Below, one piece after another: positions 24,205 through 35,779 of a DNA stretch of 64,000 nt. Location: contig FJUW01000007.1 of NCBI GenBank assembly GCA_900074885.1, forward strand, positions 1,292,704 to 1,356,703, written 5' to 3'. Source of the DNA: Rhynchosporium graminicola. Taxonomy: Eukaryota > Ascomycota > Leotiomycetes > Helotiales > Ploettnerulaceae. The notes below the pieces were generated by a model. That model did no database searches. It was not told the origin of the DNA and was given only the letters and a program-made list of their open reading frames with translations. The translations under genes and the position numbers were made by a program. How positions within the stretch are numbered: position 1 is the stretch's first letter; each line of letters opens with the position of its first letter.

Positions 24205-24731
24205 CTTATCGTACACTTTCATCTGTTATATATAGTCATATTATGTCTGATCACTTGCATAGCCTAGTATATACTTATATAATCTCCTTATATATTTAAA
24301 GTTAGCTTTCTCTCTTCCTTCTAAAGAGATAACGCTCTTTATAATTAATATTTAGAGACTACTTTAATTCTCTATTTTCTAATACTTTAAAATGATTTTC
24401 TACTTCTAATAAAGCTTATCTTACTTTTATACTATAGTTAAGAGCTATATATCAATATATTGCTTTTAAAGCTACCTATTATATATACAGAAGTAAAGCT
24501 ATAGTATAAAAGTAAGGCAGGCTTTATTAGTTATGAAAGATCACTTTAAGGTATCAGGAGATAAAGAATTGAAGTAGTCTCTGAATATTAATTATAGAGA
24601 GTGTTATCTCTTCAGAAGGAAGAGAGAAAGCTTACTTTAAATATGTAAGGAGATTATATAAGTATATACTAAGCTATACAGGTGATCAGATATAACGTAA
24701 TTATATATAATAGGTGAAAGTATACGATATA
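24205..24731. repeat. Inverted pair of Copia-B LTRs (imperfect palindrome)
   Basis: Left arm about 24,205-24,453 and right arm about 24,498-24,731 are reverse complements over some 230 bp (for example CTTATATAATCTCCTTA against TAAGGAGATTATATAAG). They are separated by about 45 bp. A third copy lies at about 43,195-43,442 in the orientation of the left arm. Confidence 0.8.
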
Positions 24732-25627
24732 CCCCCTATAGTTATCTCTTAGTATAAAGCTAGAGATTACTATTAACTATACGTATACCTTTACTTAGTT
24801 AGTAAATATAAAACACCTTAAGTAAGTAAAGAAGCTTCTAAATAAAGAGGATAAATTCTATTATTTATATAAATTAATAAAAGAGAGTATAGATAAAGTG
24901 CGTAAACTGATTAAAGCCGAGGTAACTATTAATAAGTAAGTTATATAAATAAAGGAAATAGCAAGGCTATAGCCTTATATATATTATAAAATCAGCTGCT
25001 TCTAAGCTTTAAGTGATCGCTGAGTATAAGAGTAAAAGTAAATAGTTATATAGAAGCGTTCAATTAAATGAATTGCAAATCGAAATCCAGGTTATATAAT
25101 TAGAGAGTTATAAATAGCAGTCGTAACTAACTAAGTAATTCTAGGCAGAAGAAGCTTCTAGATCGAAAAGGCACTCTAGGTAGCTAGCCTTATTTACTTA
25201 TAAGGGTAGGTAACCGAAGCCTTATAGGTATATGAACCCTTTATCTCGCATATAGAGAGGTTCTTCTTTCTTTAAATATAATATACTAAGATTCTCTGCG
25301 CTTACCTCTCTTCTTCTATTAATAACTTTATTTTAAATCTTCTATTATTATTATTATATCTTCTAACTCTCTAAATAAGAGATCGCGAAAAGAGAACTTT
25401 TAAGAGTTAGATATATATCTTATATTATATTATCGCGTCGAAGAATCTCTTGCTAACTCTTGAAGATCCTTTATAATTAAATCTATTTATCGCGATATTA
25501 TGAGATTATTTTTACTCTTTACTTTAATCTTTTAACTAATAATCTATAATATAGTTCGATAGCTCTTACTCTAAGGAAGATATCCTTTCTACTTCTTATC
25601 ACTGAGTAGCTTAACTACGAAATAATC
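24732..25627. mobile_element. Copia-B composite unit, copy 1, LTR-proximal part
   Basis: RIP-degraded sequence next to the right LTR arm, matching the reverse complement of about 43,190 to 42,245. It begins with a short block resembling the region flanking the same LTR in copy 2, followed by a plus-strand frame with 'LLNKEDKFYYLYKLIKESID' near 24,835-24,895. I do not recognise the product. The segment is cut at 25,627 by Copia-2b and resumes at 31,198 after the duplicated TAATC. Confidence 0.55.
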
Positions 25628-25805
25628 TATGGCAAGGTTACGTTGATCTTCAGAGTAAGTCATAGAGTAGTTGAATGATGTTGGTTGCATTGCAGTACTG
25701 ATTACTATGGAGAGTTGACCAAAGGTATTATCTAGGAATATCCGCACAGACCATGCACGTGACTATAGTCACCTGATCCACACCAAGACCTATATCCTCG
25801 CAACA
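25628..25805 (-). repeat. 3' LTR of Copia-2b
   Basis: 178 bp, TATGGCAAGG...CGCAACA on the plus strand. The left duplication TAATC is at 25,623-25,627. It is GC-richer than the interior. Confidence 0.9.
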
Positions 25806-26049
25806 CACCCCTCTATAGAGATACTATAAAGTCAGTAACTTCTATAGGTACGAGTGATCTAATTTCTTCTGTAATTAGTCGATTATACTATCGTATGCGT
25901 ATATATAGTGATACCCCTAGAGACTAGCACTATACCTCGATATTATATAAACTAGATAAACTACAGGTTCCGTAATTCCTTTAAGATAAGTTAGCCTTCT
26001 AATTGATATCTATACCCCTTATTCTAAGTATAAAATAGTTATATTTAGT

Positions 26050-29000
26050 ATTACTATAAAGGCCTTAAGGTCTTATAGGCTAAGTAGTTTAGTGAAACCG
26101 TCTGCCGCGTTCTCTTTTGAGGGTATATACTAAGGGTCTAAATAACCTCTAGCGACCTCCTAGCGAAAGTAGTGAAATTTGATATCGATATGCTTAGTAT
26201 ATTAGTATAATTCAGGGTTCTCTGATAGAGATAAAGCTCCCTGATTATCGCACTATATATCTATACTCCTAGAGTCTAGCTTATTATAGCCTAGCTCCTT
26301 TAGTACTTAGTATATCCATGAAGCTTCTCTAGCAAAGGCGCATATAGCTATATACTCTGCTTCCGTAGAGGCAAGAGCTATAGTAGTCTATCGCTTTGAA
26401 ATAGCTAAGAAAACACCTCCTGCAAGAAAGAAATAGACTCCGGTATATAATGCTCTATTAATTCGGTTACCGGCTTAATCAGAGTCATAGAAACCTCTTA
26501 ATTTCATCTTTTCTCTATTAGTAACGTCTCCTCTGTAAGTCGTAGCGTAGTACTTCGTACCTTATAGGTATATAAGTACTCTCTTAGCGCTCGCAAGGTG
26601 TTAAGGTAATAGATTTATTAGAAATTATAATAATATAGAATAGTAGTATAGTATATCCTAGCGAGTATAAGCTAAGTACTAAAGACTACCGGTAAGCTAT
26701 TAATATAGCTTGATTTCTTATAGAATAGCGTCTCCCTTGAATTTGATTATAAATACTTCAGAACTACTAGTAAAAAGCGTATTAGCGCTCTTATAATTAG
26801 TTATTCTAAATCGATCTAATATCTTATCGATATACGTATCTTAGTAAAGAGAAATCGTCTTCTTCTCTCTATCACGTATAATTCTAACTCTAAGGAAGTA
26901 CTTAGCTTGTCTAGCTAGAAGGATATTAAACATAGTAAGAAGCTTCACTTTAAGCTCTTTAAGTGCTGATCTAGCCTTTAAGATAACTAGAAAATCGTCG
27001 ATATAAGTAACGATAATAATCTTAGTCTCTCTATTAATATATACGCAATTATTAGTCTCTAAAGGTATAAAATAGATAATACCGAACTCCTTGCGTAAGG
27101 TCTCTTACTAGAGATATAGTAACTGCTTTAGACCGTATAGAGCTTTTAGTAGAAGTATATATTCGTTATCTATAAGTCTACGCCTAGATTATCTAAAGAA
27201 TAGCGGCAATTTAATATATATTTAGGTATCGGCTTCACTATATAAGAATACTATAACTATATTAAACTATTCGACTTCTAAGTCGTACTTAGCTGCAATT
27301 ACTAAGGCTATCTTCTAAGTAGAAGATTTATAGACTCTAGCGTACGTTTAATCGTAATTATAACTAAATCGCTAAGTATAACCTTAAACTATAAATCTGA
27401 CCTTATATTTATCGATCTTTCTGTCTATATCTCTCTTTATCTTAAAGACTAGTTATGAACCTAGTACTCTATATCCCTTTAGTACGTCTATACGGCTTAT
27501 AGTCTTCTAAGTCTTCTTTTCTTCAAGAGATTAATACTCCTTAATCATAGCCTTCTTCTATTCTAGCTAATTAGCTCTCTTTATAGCCTGATCTAAAGTA
27601 GTCGGATTATCTAAGAATAGAGACTCTTCTTAAGCTATATAAAAGGCGAGTCGATACTAACTAGTAATCTCTATCTCTTCTTCTAATAGAGAGATAGTAT
27701 AGGAGTAGCTATTATTTAGTTCTAGGTTGCCTTCGGCGTCGAAATTAGAGTCGGACTTATGTTCCGGCCTGATCTTATAGCCCTAGGAATATACGTAAGT
27801 ATATAGTTCTTAGATCTAGGAGGTCTTCCACGCTTCTTTTATATAGTAACTTACTCCGGGATATCTACTTCTAGTACTAGAACTTCGTCCGTAACTATAG
27901 ACTCGGTATCTTCTGTACTATCGATTTCGCCTTCGGAATCCTCGTCTTAGCTCGTGATACTTATACTAGTGACTTCGACGTCTTGATTTTAACTTAAAGT
28001 ATTAGTAGTATTACCCCTAATTTAAGATACTATTATAGCGTCTTCTTCGTGAGGTTCTATAATTAAGCTATCTTTATTAAATCGTAGATAAGAGGTACGA
28101 ACTACTTTTCTATTAACTAAGTATCTATAGATATTATAACCTTTAAATCCTACTAGAATACTCTTTTTAGCTCTAGGAGCTACCTTATAGCTCTAGACTC
28201 TCTTCTTCTTATTAATTAGTATAAAGATAGGATATCCTAATACATAGAGATACTTAATAGAAGGAGTATAGTTCACCCTTAGCTTAATATCGTCCTAGAA
28301 GCACTTAAAAGGAGTCTTTCCTTCTACTCTAGAAGTAGAGGTAAGGTTAGCGATATATATATAGGCGAGTAGAATTTCCGGCTATACATAGTTAAGTATA
28401 TTCTGATCTAATATAACTACACGTACCTTCTCGATAATCGTACGTATAGAGCGTTTAGCTCTTCTATCTTACTCTAAAGTATATAAAGTAGACTCCTCTA
28501 GTAGTATTCCAAGGTAGTTAGTAAGCTCTTTCATCTAAGAGGGAGAGTACTTCTTACTCCTATTATATCTCTATACTTTAATTTTATAGTAATACTATAT
28601 TTCGGCTAACTTAATTAGCTTTTAATTAGCTAGGTATATATCCGACTTCTTAGTGTAAGTAAAGGCCTACTTTCTAGTCGAATAGGCGTATAAGAAGATA
28701 GAGGCGTAAGAGTAACTATTTAGACCCTTAGGTTTAAAGTATACTATATCTATATGGATTTTATCTATTAATCTAGCAGGTCGGGCACGTGCCGATACCT
28801 TATTAACCTTCCGAATAGGTTGGCCTTTCTTATATAGTACGTAAAGGCGAGTTCTACTAGTCTTAAGCTCTATAAACTTTATACTAGTAACTATAGATTG
28901 AGTATATTATACTACGTTAAAGCTAGCGTGATATATACGTCTATACTAAAGCTCTATATCGACTGTAGCTTACTCTACTACTATAGGTAAGCTTAAACCC

Positions 29001-29600
29001 GGAAGGCTAGTATACTCTGCGCTAGAGGTCTCTTTAATAATAAATAGATCTTCGTTAATTATATAGATCTCTTTCTCCTTAGATATATAGAGAATAGAAC
29101 TATATAAATAACTTCCTAATTTATTTAATTTAGAACCGGAGTATAAGCAGACTAGAGACTATAGGATATATAATATATCGTAGTACTCTAATATGCGTAC
29201 TATACCGTCGGTTTTTAGCGCTTTAATTATATAACTTCTAATCCCGGTAGAGCGTAATAGCCTATTAATAGTAAGTATATACTATAAATCGTCTCTTAGC
29301 GTATATAAGATAAAGTTAGAAAGGTCGTTAGATATATGCTCTATAGCGCTAGTATCGAAGAGCTATCGTAACTTATTATAGTAAGAGAATATAGCTATAG
29401 AAGCTATAATAGTAGGGAAATATAGTAAAAGGGCTACGCTGAAGATACTACTATCGTCGGAATCGTTATCCTTCTTCTTCTTCTTTCTACTACTAGTCTT
29501 CTTCTTATTAGTCTTATTAGTCTTACTCTCTCCCTCCTTCTTCTTTAGCTATTCGGTATACGGGATCTACTTCTTTCTAGACTTCTCCTTAAACTCCTTC
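26050..29600 (-). pseudogene. Copia-2b pol remnant: integrase, RT, RNase H
   Basis: Minus-strand reading: integrase near 28,800 ('IHIDIVYFKPKGLNSYSYA') and its C-terminal block near 28,250-28,100 ('GYPIFILINKKRV', 'KSILVGFKGYNIYRYL'). RNase H is near 26,380-26,150 with 'LASTEAEYIAICAFARE', 'CDNQGALSLSENPELY', 'KHIDIKFHYFR' and 'PSKENAADGFTK'. These are diagnostic of Ty1/Copia. In-frame TAG/TAA codons show inactivity. Confidence 0.88.
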
Positions 29601-29689
29601 TTCTTCTACTTATTAATAATAAAATAGTTCTCTAGAGTATACTTTAGCGATATCTATTTATAGTACTTATACGTTAGTCTAGTTTAATC

Positions 29690-30905
29690 TTTACTAGATA
29701 ATAGCTTATTAGTACTATTTCCTTTCTTAGAATTAGAAGTAGACTTATTACTATATAAAGCTTATCCTATTATCTTTCTAGTAGAATCACTAGCTCTAGC
29801 TTTATTAGTGATATCTTTAATTAGACTAATTAGGGTTACTCCTAAGTTAGCCTTCTTATTCGTCTCTAGGTTATTACTAGAAGAAACTCTTAAGAGAGAA
29901 CGTTATCTTTTAGCTTATATAGGCTACTTCTCTGAAACTATAGTAATAAATATAATTAGATACTATACCGGAAGTAGAGCTATTATTAAAGTCTCTAATT
30001 TAATAATTAATAGCTTAAAAGCGATAATAAACTTCTCTAGGGAGTTAAAATCATTATACTAGAGCTTAACGTAATCTTATATAGCGTTATATACTAGTAT
30101 ATTACTACCTCCTTCGTACTGCGCCTATAAGGCCTCCTATATATCTAATATAGTATTTTTACTAGTTATATACGCGAGAGGTCCGGCCTTATAATTCAAC
30201 GTGATTACTAGCTTCATTTGACTCTCTCTAGACTCCTAATCCTACTACTTCTTAAGGGCTTTATCGTCGACCTTATCGTCCTATTCGTCTACCTCTTTAA
30301 GCACGTAATCACGCGATTTAATATTAAGAAACTTACTAATTCTATTAGTTTTAGTAATATTTAGTACTTTATCTCTCTATTCCGTATAGTTCTCTCCTTC
30401 CTTAAGCTTATAGCTATCTGCTAAGTTTAAGAATATAGAGCTACTTATCTTCTTGCGTTCATATAGCTCTAGCCTAGTCGTAATAATAAGTTCCGATTCC
30501 GGGTCTTCCGGATCCTCTAGATAGTCCTAGGATATCGATTTAGCGTCTATAGGGGGTAAATCGGGTATATTTTAAGTCCTAGGGACTTAGGTGAGTTCCG
30601 GCGCTAGCGCGGAAAACTCTACACCTCGAGATGCGATAATTTCGGAATCGTCGACTTTGACTACTATACGAGTATTGATTACTATACGGCTTATATATAG
30701 TATTGAAGACTCTAAAGACTCTTCAATAGAGCTAGAGTTATCAGAGTATACTTCTTCGACTTCTTCTAATAATAGTAGCGTAAGTGCGATAGCTAAAGAA
30801 CTCTCTCCACTAGCACTCTGCGCGACTATATTTACTATAGAAAGACGCGCTAGATTAACTAACTATACGCGTATACTATACCTTGATCGGAAGCTCGCAA
30901 CTTGA
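29690..30905 (-). pseudogene. Copia-2b gag remnant
   Basis: Minus-strand gag of the Copia UBN2 type: an N-terminal acidic region (about 30,900-30,600), 'LVITLNYKAGPLAYITS' near 30,200, 'LVYNAI*DYVKL*YNDFNSLEKFI' in two parts near 30,090-30,030, then a Ser/Asn/Lys-rich tail. It matches Copia-2a at 7,810-8,591 plus 21,604-22,057. The plus-strand open frames 29,808-30,062 and 30,591-30,905 are antisense shadows. Confidence 0.75.
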
Positions 30906-31014
30906 ATCTCTACCCTTTTAGTACTAAGAAACAGTTCGACGCTTACTATCAAGAATCATAGTACTACTGCTTCTTTGAGTACTACTCTACTTCTAGCTAT
31001 CGGGGCTCATAACC

Positions 31015-31192
31015 TATAGTAAGGTTACGTTGATCTTCAGAGTAAGTCATAGAGTAGTTGAATGATATTAGTTGCATTGCAGTACTGATTACTATAGAGA
31101 GTTAACTAAAGGTATTATCTAGGAATATCCGCACGGACCATGCACGTGACTACAGTCACCTGATCCATACCAAGACCCATATCCTCGCAACA
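31015..31192 (-). repeat. 5' LTR of Copia-2b
   Basis: 178-bp partner of 25,628-25,805. Most differences are transitions of the RIP type. Right duplication TAATC is at 31,193-31,197. Confidence 0.9.
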
Positions 31193-31197
31193 TAATC

Positions 31198-32035
31198 CTG
31201 AAATCCGTTTCTTCTGATCTATTAATTATACTAATCGAGATAATAATTCTAAGCTTAAGCCTAAATAGTATAATCCCTTAGATAATCCTTCTGATTACTC
31301 TATCTGCGAACTTTCTCTACTCCTCTAGTAAACTAATTTATCTCCTTATATACTAAAAGCTCCTTCTTCTTCTTTAAAGAAGATTATTATACCTTCTAAT
31401 AGTCGTAAGTCTATTACTACTACCCTTAGATCTGAAGTGAAGCGTAAGATAAGTAAGTAATCTCCTAATACTAATACTATTTAAATTCTAATATCTACTA
31501 AGTAAAGATAATAATAATTCTTACTAAAGATATATTAGTATAAGTATAAAGAGAACTAGAATAAAAGGTCGCTATTATATAAATATAGCTATAAAGTTAA
31601 AGAGATACTACTCTTATGCCTCTTATAGCTATATTCCTACTACTCTATAAATAGTTACTTAAGCTAAGGAGTTCATAGATAAAAAGAGAACTAGTACTAA
31701 GGAATCTATAAGCTTTCTAATAATTCTGATCTTTTAATACTTTAGCTAATTTACTTAGTTCCTTAAAAACTATTATATAAATCTTTAATAAGTACTTAAA
31801 GATATAAAAGCTAAGAGAGCTCTAAAGAAAAGTAATAGCGATATAGAGTTAGAATCTGAGGTCAAGATCCTTAATATGAAATCTATTAGACTTAGACTTT
31901 CTCTAAAGAAGAGAGATTATAATAGTAATATAAGTAGAGCTTCTACTAGTAAGTTTATAGGATTATATAATAAAAAAATACGCTAAGTAAGCGACTTAAT
32001 ACTATACTTAAAGCTCCTCTATCTATAATCTATAA
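31198..32035. mobile_element. Copia-B composite unit, copy 1, middle part
   Basis: Continuation of 24,732-25,627 beyond Copia-2b, matching the reverse complement of about 42,240 to 41,300. The plus strand carries a Ser/Thr/Lys-rich frame with RIP stops, which I do not recognise. It meets the C-terminus of the oppositely oriented Copia-B pol near 32,035. Confidence 0.5.
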
Positions 32036-35000
32036 TTTCTAAAATTTAAAAGTAATCTAAAAGCTTTAAATTTCTATCGAGTGAGATTCTTTATAAGACT
32101 ATCTACTAGTATATTATTAGTTAGTAAAAAATTTACTATAAATAATCCCTTAGCGTACTCTTACTTAAGCTATATATTCTGAATATCGATATATTATAGT
32201 TTAGTAATTATTCTCTCGCTTTTATTTATAGCTAGCCTAATTATTTATCAATTATCGTAAAAGATCTCTTAAGTCTCTTTAATATTAAAAGCAAGATCTT
32301 TAAAGAATCTCTAAAGAGCTATAGTTTCTTTTATTAGGTTAGCTAATATAAGTAGTTTAGCTTTAGTTATAAAGGTTATAACTATATCTTATATTAAAGC
32401 TTTCTAAATTACTAGTCCTCTATATATAAGGATTAGATATCTATAGGATAATCTTCTAGAGTCTAGATTATCTATAAATAAAGTATTAGAAGCTATTACT
32501 AAAGCTCTTAAGTATTCTCCTTTATATATAATCCCTAGAAATCGAGTACTATAAAGATATCGAATTAGCTAGTAAATAGCTATAAAATAGTCTAATAAGG
32601 GATTAATAAAGTACTTAGAGAGCTATAAGATAGTATATAATATATCTAGTCGAACTATAATTATAATATAGAGAACTGATCTTATTCTCTCTTGAAATTC
32701 TTTAATTAACTTCTTTAAAGCTTAGTTTAAGTTCTTAATAAGATTAAGTTAAAGAAGTAATATAATTAAGTAGTTTCTATCTATTTAATTAAACTTATAT
32801 ATAATCTTTTTAATATACTAATTATATATAAATAAGATAGTTTTAAGCTTTCTATTACAGAGTACTCTAATACTAAGGAATTACTTAATATTACTTAGAA
32901 TATATATATCGTATTCTATATTCAGATAATCGATAAAGTCCTGCCCGAGCTCCTTATTATTATTATAGAAGAATACTTATATATTATCTATATAGAATAT
33001 AACTATTAGTTTATAATCTCTATCTATAAATATATAAATCTCCTCTAGATATAAAAATAGCTTAAGTTTAGTTAAAGTATTAGCTATATATTTATATTAT
33101 AAGTATAGAGAATCTCTTATTCTATAGAGAGCGCGATCGACTTTAAGTACTTTTCCGGGATTAGATCTTCTAAGAGGAAAGGAGGAATATACTCTTTCTC
33201 TTTTAATATCCCTTAAAGTATTAATAAATATATTTATAATATTAAAGTACTTAATCTCTGGATCGAAATATATTATAAGAGCTATTACTATTCGGAATAA
33301 TTTTATATTAAGTATACTAGTGTAAGTTAATATAATTGTTATTTCGCTTTAAAGATCCTCTTTAATTACGATTCGAGAGCGATATCTTTTAATATATTTA
33401 TCTTTATTAAGTTTATACTTAAAAACTTATATTAGAGGAACCAATATTTATATTATATATTAATTATATATCTCAGATTCTTAGTAGCTTTATTTCTTTA
33501 TATTTCTTATCTTTAGATCTATATCTTTAGAAAACTAAGCTTTTATTAGATAGTTCTTAAGATTATTAAATCTCTTTTTAGTTCTAATAAGAGATCTATT
33601 ATCTTAATCTTTAGAAGTTTAAGCTTTCTATTAATATTTAAAAGCTAAGCTTCTAAAGTAATAGCTATTATTAAATTATCTAGTTTAAGTATCTAGAATA
33701 TTTTAAAAGATACTAAGATTACTTCGTATATTATTCTTAGGTCTAAGGAACCTCTTACTATATCTATATACTAATTAAGTATAAGTATAGAGATTTAAGG
33801 ATCTATTTATAACTTAGGATTATTTTAGGGTTCTTTATAAGAGAGATCGCTCTTAACTTAAATACTCTAAGTTTCTTTACTTCTAATCTTTTAATAAGAG
33901 TTCTCTATACGCTTAGAGTTTATTATAGTACTTAGTACTTAAAATACTAAAGTATTATTTATTTTCTTTAGATACTTAAGCTTTTTTATAGCTTACTTCT
34001 TAGCTTTTAAAAGTTTCTTTTTAGAATTTAAGCTTTAAATTTCTAATAATCTCTTAATAGAGTTATTAGAAGATCTAATCGAATCTAATTCTATATCCGA
34101 CTTATTAATCGAATAATTAAGAATTACTTAGTACCTTTTCGGTAGAGGTTTATATAGGATTCGAACCTTAATCTTAGATAATCGAAGTACTATTAATATA
34201 AGTACTTTTTTAGTAACTTAATTAGAAGATCTAAGTACTCCTTTAGCGACTTAATTATTTAAGGGGTAAGTATATTACTTATCCTTAATTTATATATCCC
34301 TTTCGTAGTCTATAAGTAGTATTTCCTTACTTATAGCTAGCTCCCTTAAGCTCTATATTATACTTATTATAAGCTCTAGATTTAATATATAATAGCTTTA
34401 TCTTATTATCTCTTTATTATATATATCTATTAATAAAGTAGTATTTAAGATCTAAAAACTAGTAAAATTAAGCTAATCTCTAGAAGAGTTATTAGTTCCT
34501 TTTACTCTTAGATTCTAACTCTCTCGAGTATTATAAGCATCTACGAATTAAACTAAAGGATTAAGAAGATCTTCTAATCTTCTTTTATTTAACTTAATCT
34601 CTAAAGAAACTTCTTTAAAGATATCTTCTATAATATTATTATAAAGCTTAGCTTAAATAAGTTAAATTTTAGTTTTCTTAATAAGATCGCAGATTATTTA
34701 AGCTTCCTCTTTAGTAATTATAGTTCTTTCCTTTAGAGAAGAGATATAGAGTTCGTCTTTATTAAAATATATATTTTATATAATAATAATCCTTTAAAGT
34801 ATAAAAACTTAGATCTTATAGATATTAGAAGCTATATAGCTTACTAAATATCTAATATAAGCTCTTACTAAGATTTTAAATGCTCGATTTTCTTATTCTT
34901 TTATTCTTTCTTTTATTAATAAGTATAGTTTATATATATATATATAAATTAAGTTCTAATTTAGTTTAAAATCTATAGTTAAATAAGTAATAATAGCTAG

Positions 35001-35750
35001 ATTATAAAATCGGAAATAGTTATAAAACTATCTATTATTCTCTTCGAGAGATAATCTCTAATTATTCTCTCTCTTAAGTAATTTATTAAATAGATAAGTA
35101 GTAGCTAAAGCGCACTTAAGACTTAAGAGATCTAAGAGATTAGCTAATAGTTATATATAGATTCCTTTAGCTATTACTTCTGATCCTGCTCTTTTAATTC
35201 TACTATTTAGCTTATACATATAGGCTAATAAAAGCTCGATTTTAATTCCGAGCTTTGGATACTACTTCTAATAGTATATAAATCCTTAAATTACTATAAT
35301 TATCTTCTTCTAATTATATTTAAATCTGCAGATAATAAGGCTAAATTACCTTCTTATTTAAGCTTTAAAAGCTTTAAGATACTTAAAGATTTTATTATAT
35401 TCTTTAGTTCTTAAAGTAAAAGTAATAATTAGTTTATTATACTCGCACTTAATTAGAAGTAACTATAATCTCCCTTAGTATATTAGAAAGTCGAATAGAT
35501 CTTATATTATCCTTTAAAATAAATAAGAGGATTTCTTTTCTAGTAATTATCTAGAGATATTTTATAAATTATATATAATTATATAATACTTATATTTATA
35601 CTTTCTAATCTCTTTAGTAATTACTACTTCTTAAGCGTAGCTTATAAGCTTCCTAAGAGTATCTAATATAAGATAACTAGCTCTTAGATACTATATCTTC
35701 TTAGAATCCTTTCTATTAATTACTCTTTAAGCTAATTTTATAATAGATCT
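32036..35750 (-). pseudogene. Copia-B pol remnant, copy 1
   Basis: On the minus strand, RT motifs are clear near 33,150-32,990: 'DRALYRIRDSLYL*YKYIA', 'EEIYIFIDRDYKLIVIF', and 'YIDN' in place of YVDD. RNase H follows towards 32,100, ending 'NNILVDSLIKNLTR*KFKAF' near 32,130-32,060. This is the Ty1/Copia layout. Upstream (33,300-35,750) the sequence stays TpA-saturated and I could not place integrase motifs, so the assignment there is by continuity only. The junction to Gypsy-C pol is near 35,750 and is abrupt. Confidence 0.65.
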
Positions 35751-35779
35751 CTTAATAGATAGATCTAGAGATAACTCTA

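Larger units (their letters stand above)
25628..31192 (-). mobile_element. Copia-2b: full-length Ty1/Copia element
   Basis: A 5,565-bp element flanked by TAATC (25,623-25,627 and 31,193-31,197). The empty site is preserved in the sibling repeat at about 42,231-42,245. LTRs are 178 bp (25,628-25,805; 31,015-31,192); in element sense they start TGTTGCGAGG. Minus-strand order: gag (about 30,900-29,700), integrase (about 28,900-28,000), RT (about 27,600-26,800), RNase H (about 26,700-26,050). The 5' LTR is followed in element sense by GGTTATGAGCCCC, a plausible primer-binding region. RIP stops are present throughout. Confidence 0.9.

Noticed and set aside
30591..30905. Open frame opposite Copia-2b gag, with a similar one at 7,810-8,055
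   Set aside because: Both are antisense to the same gag N-terminus. The sense frame explains the sequence and is the one continuous with known gag blocks.
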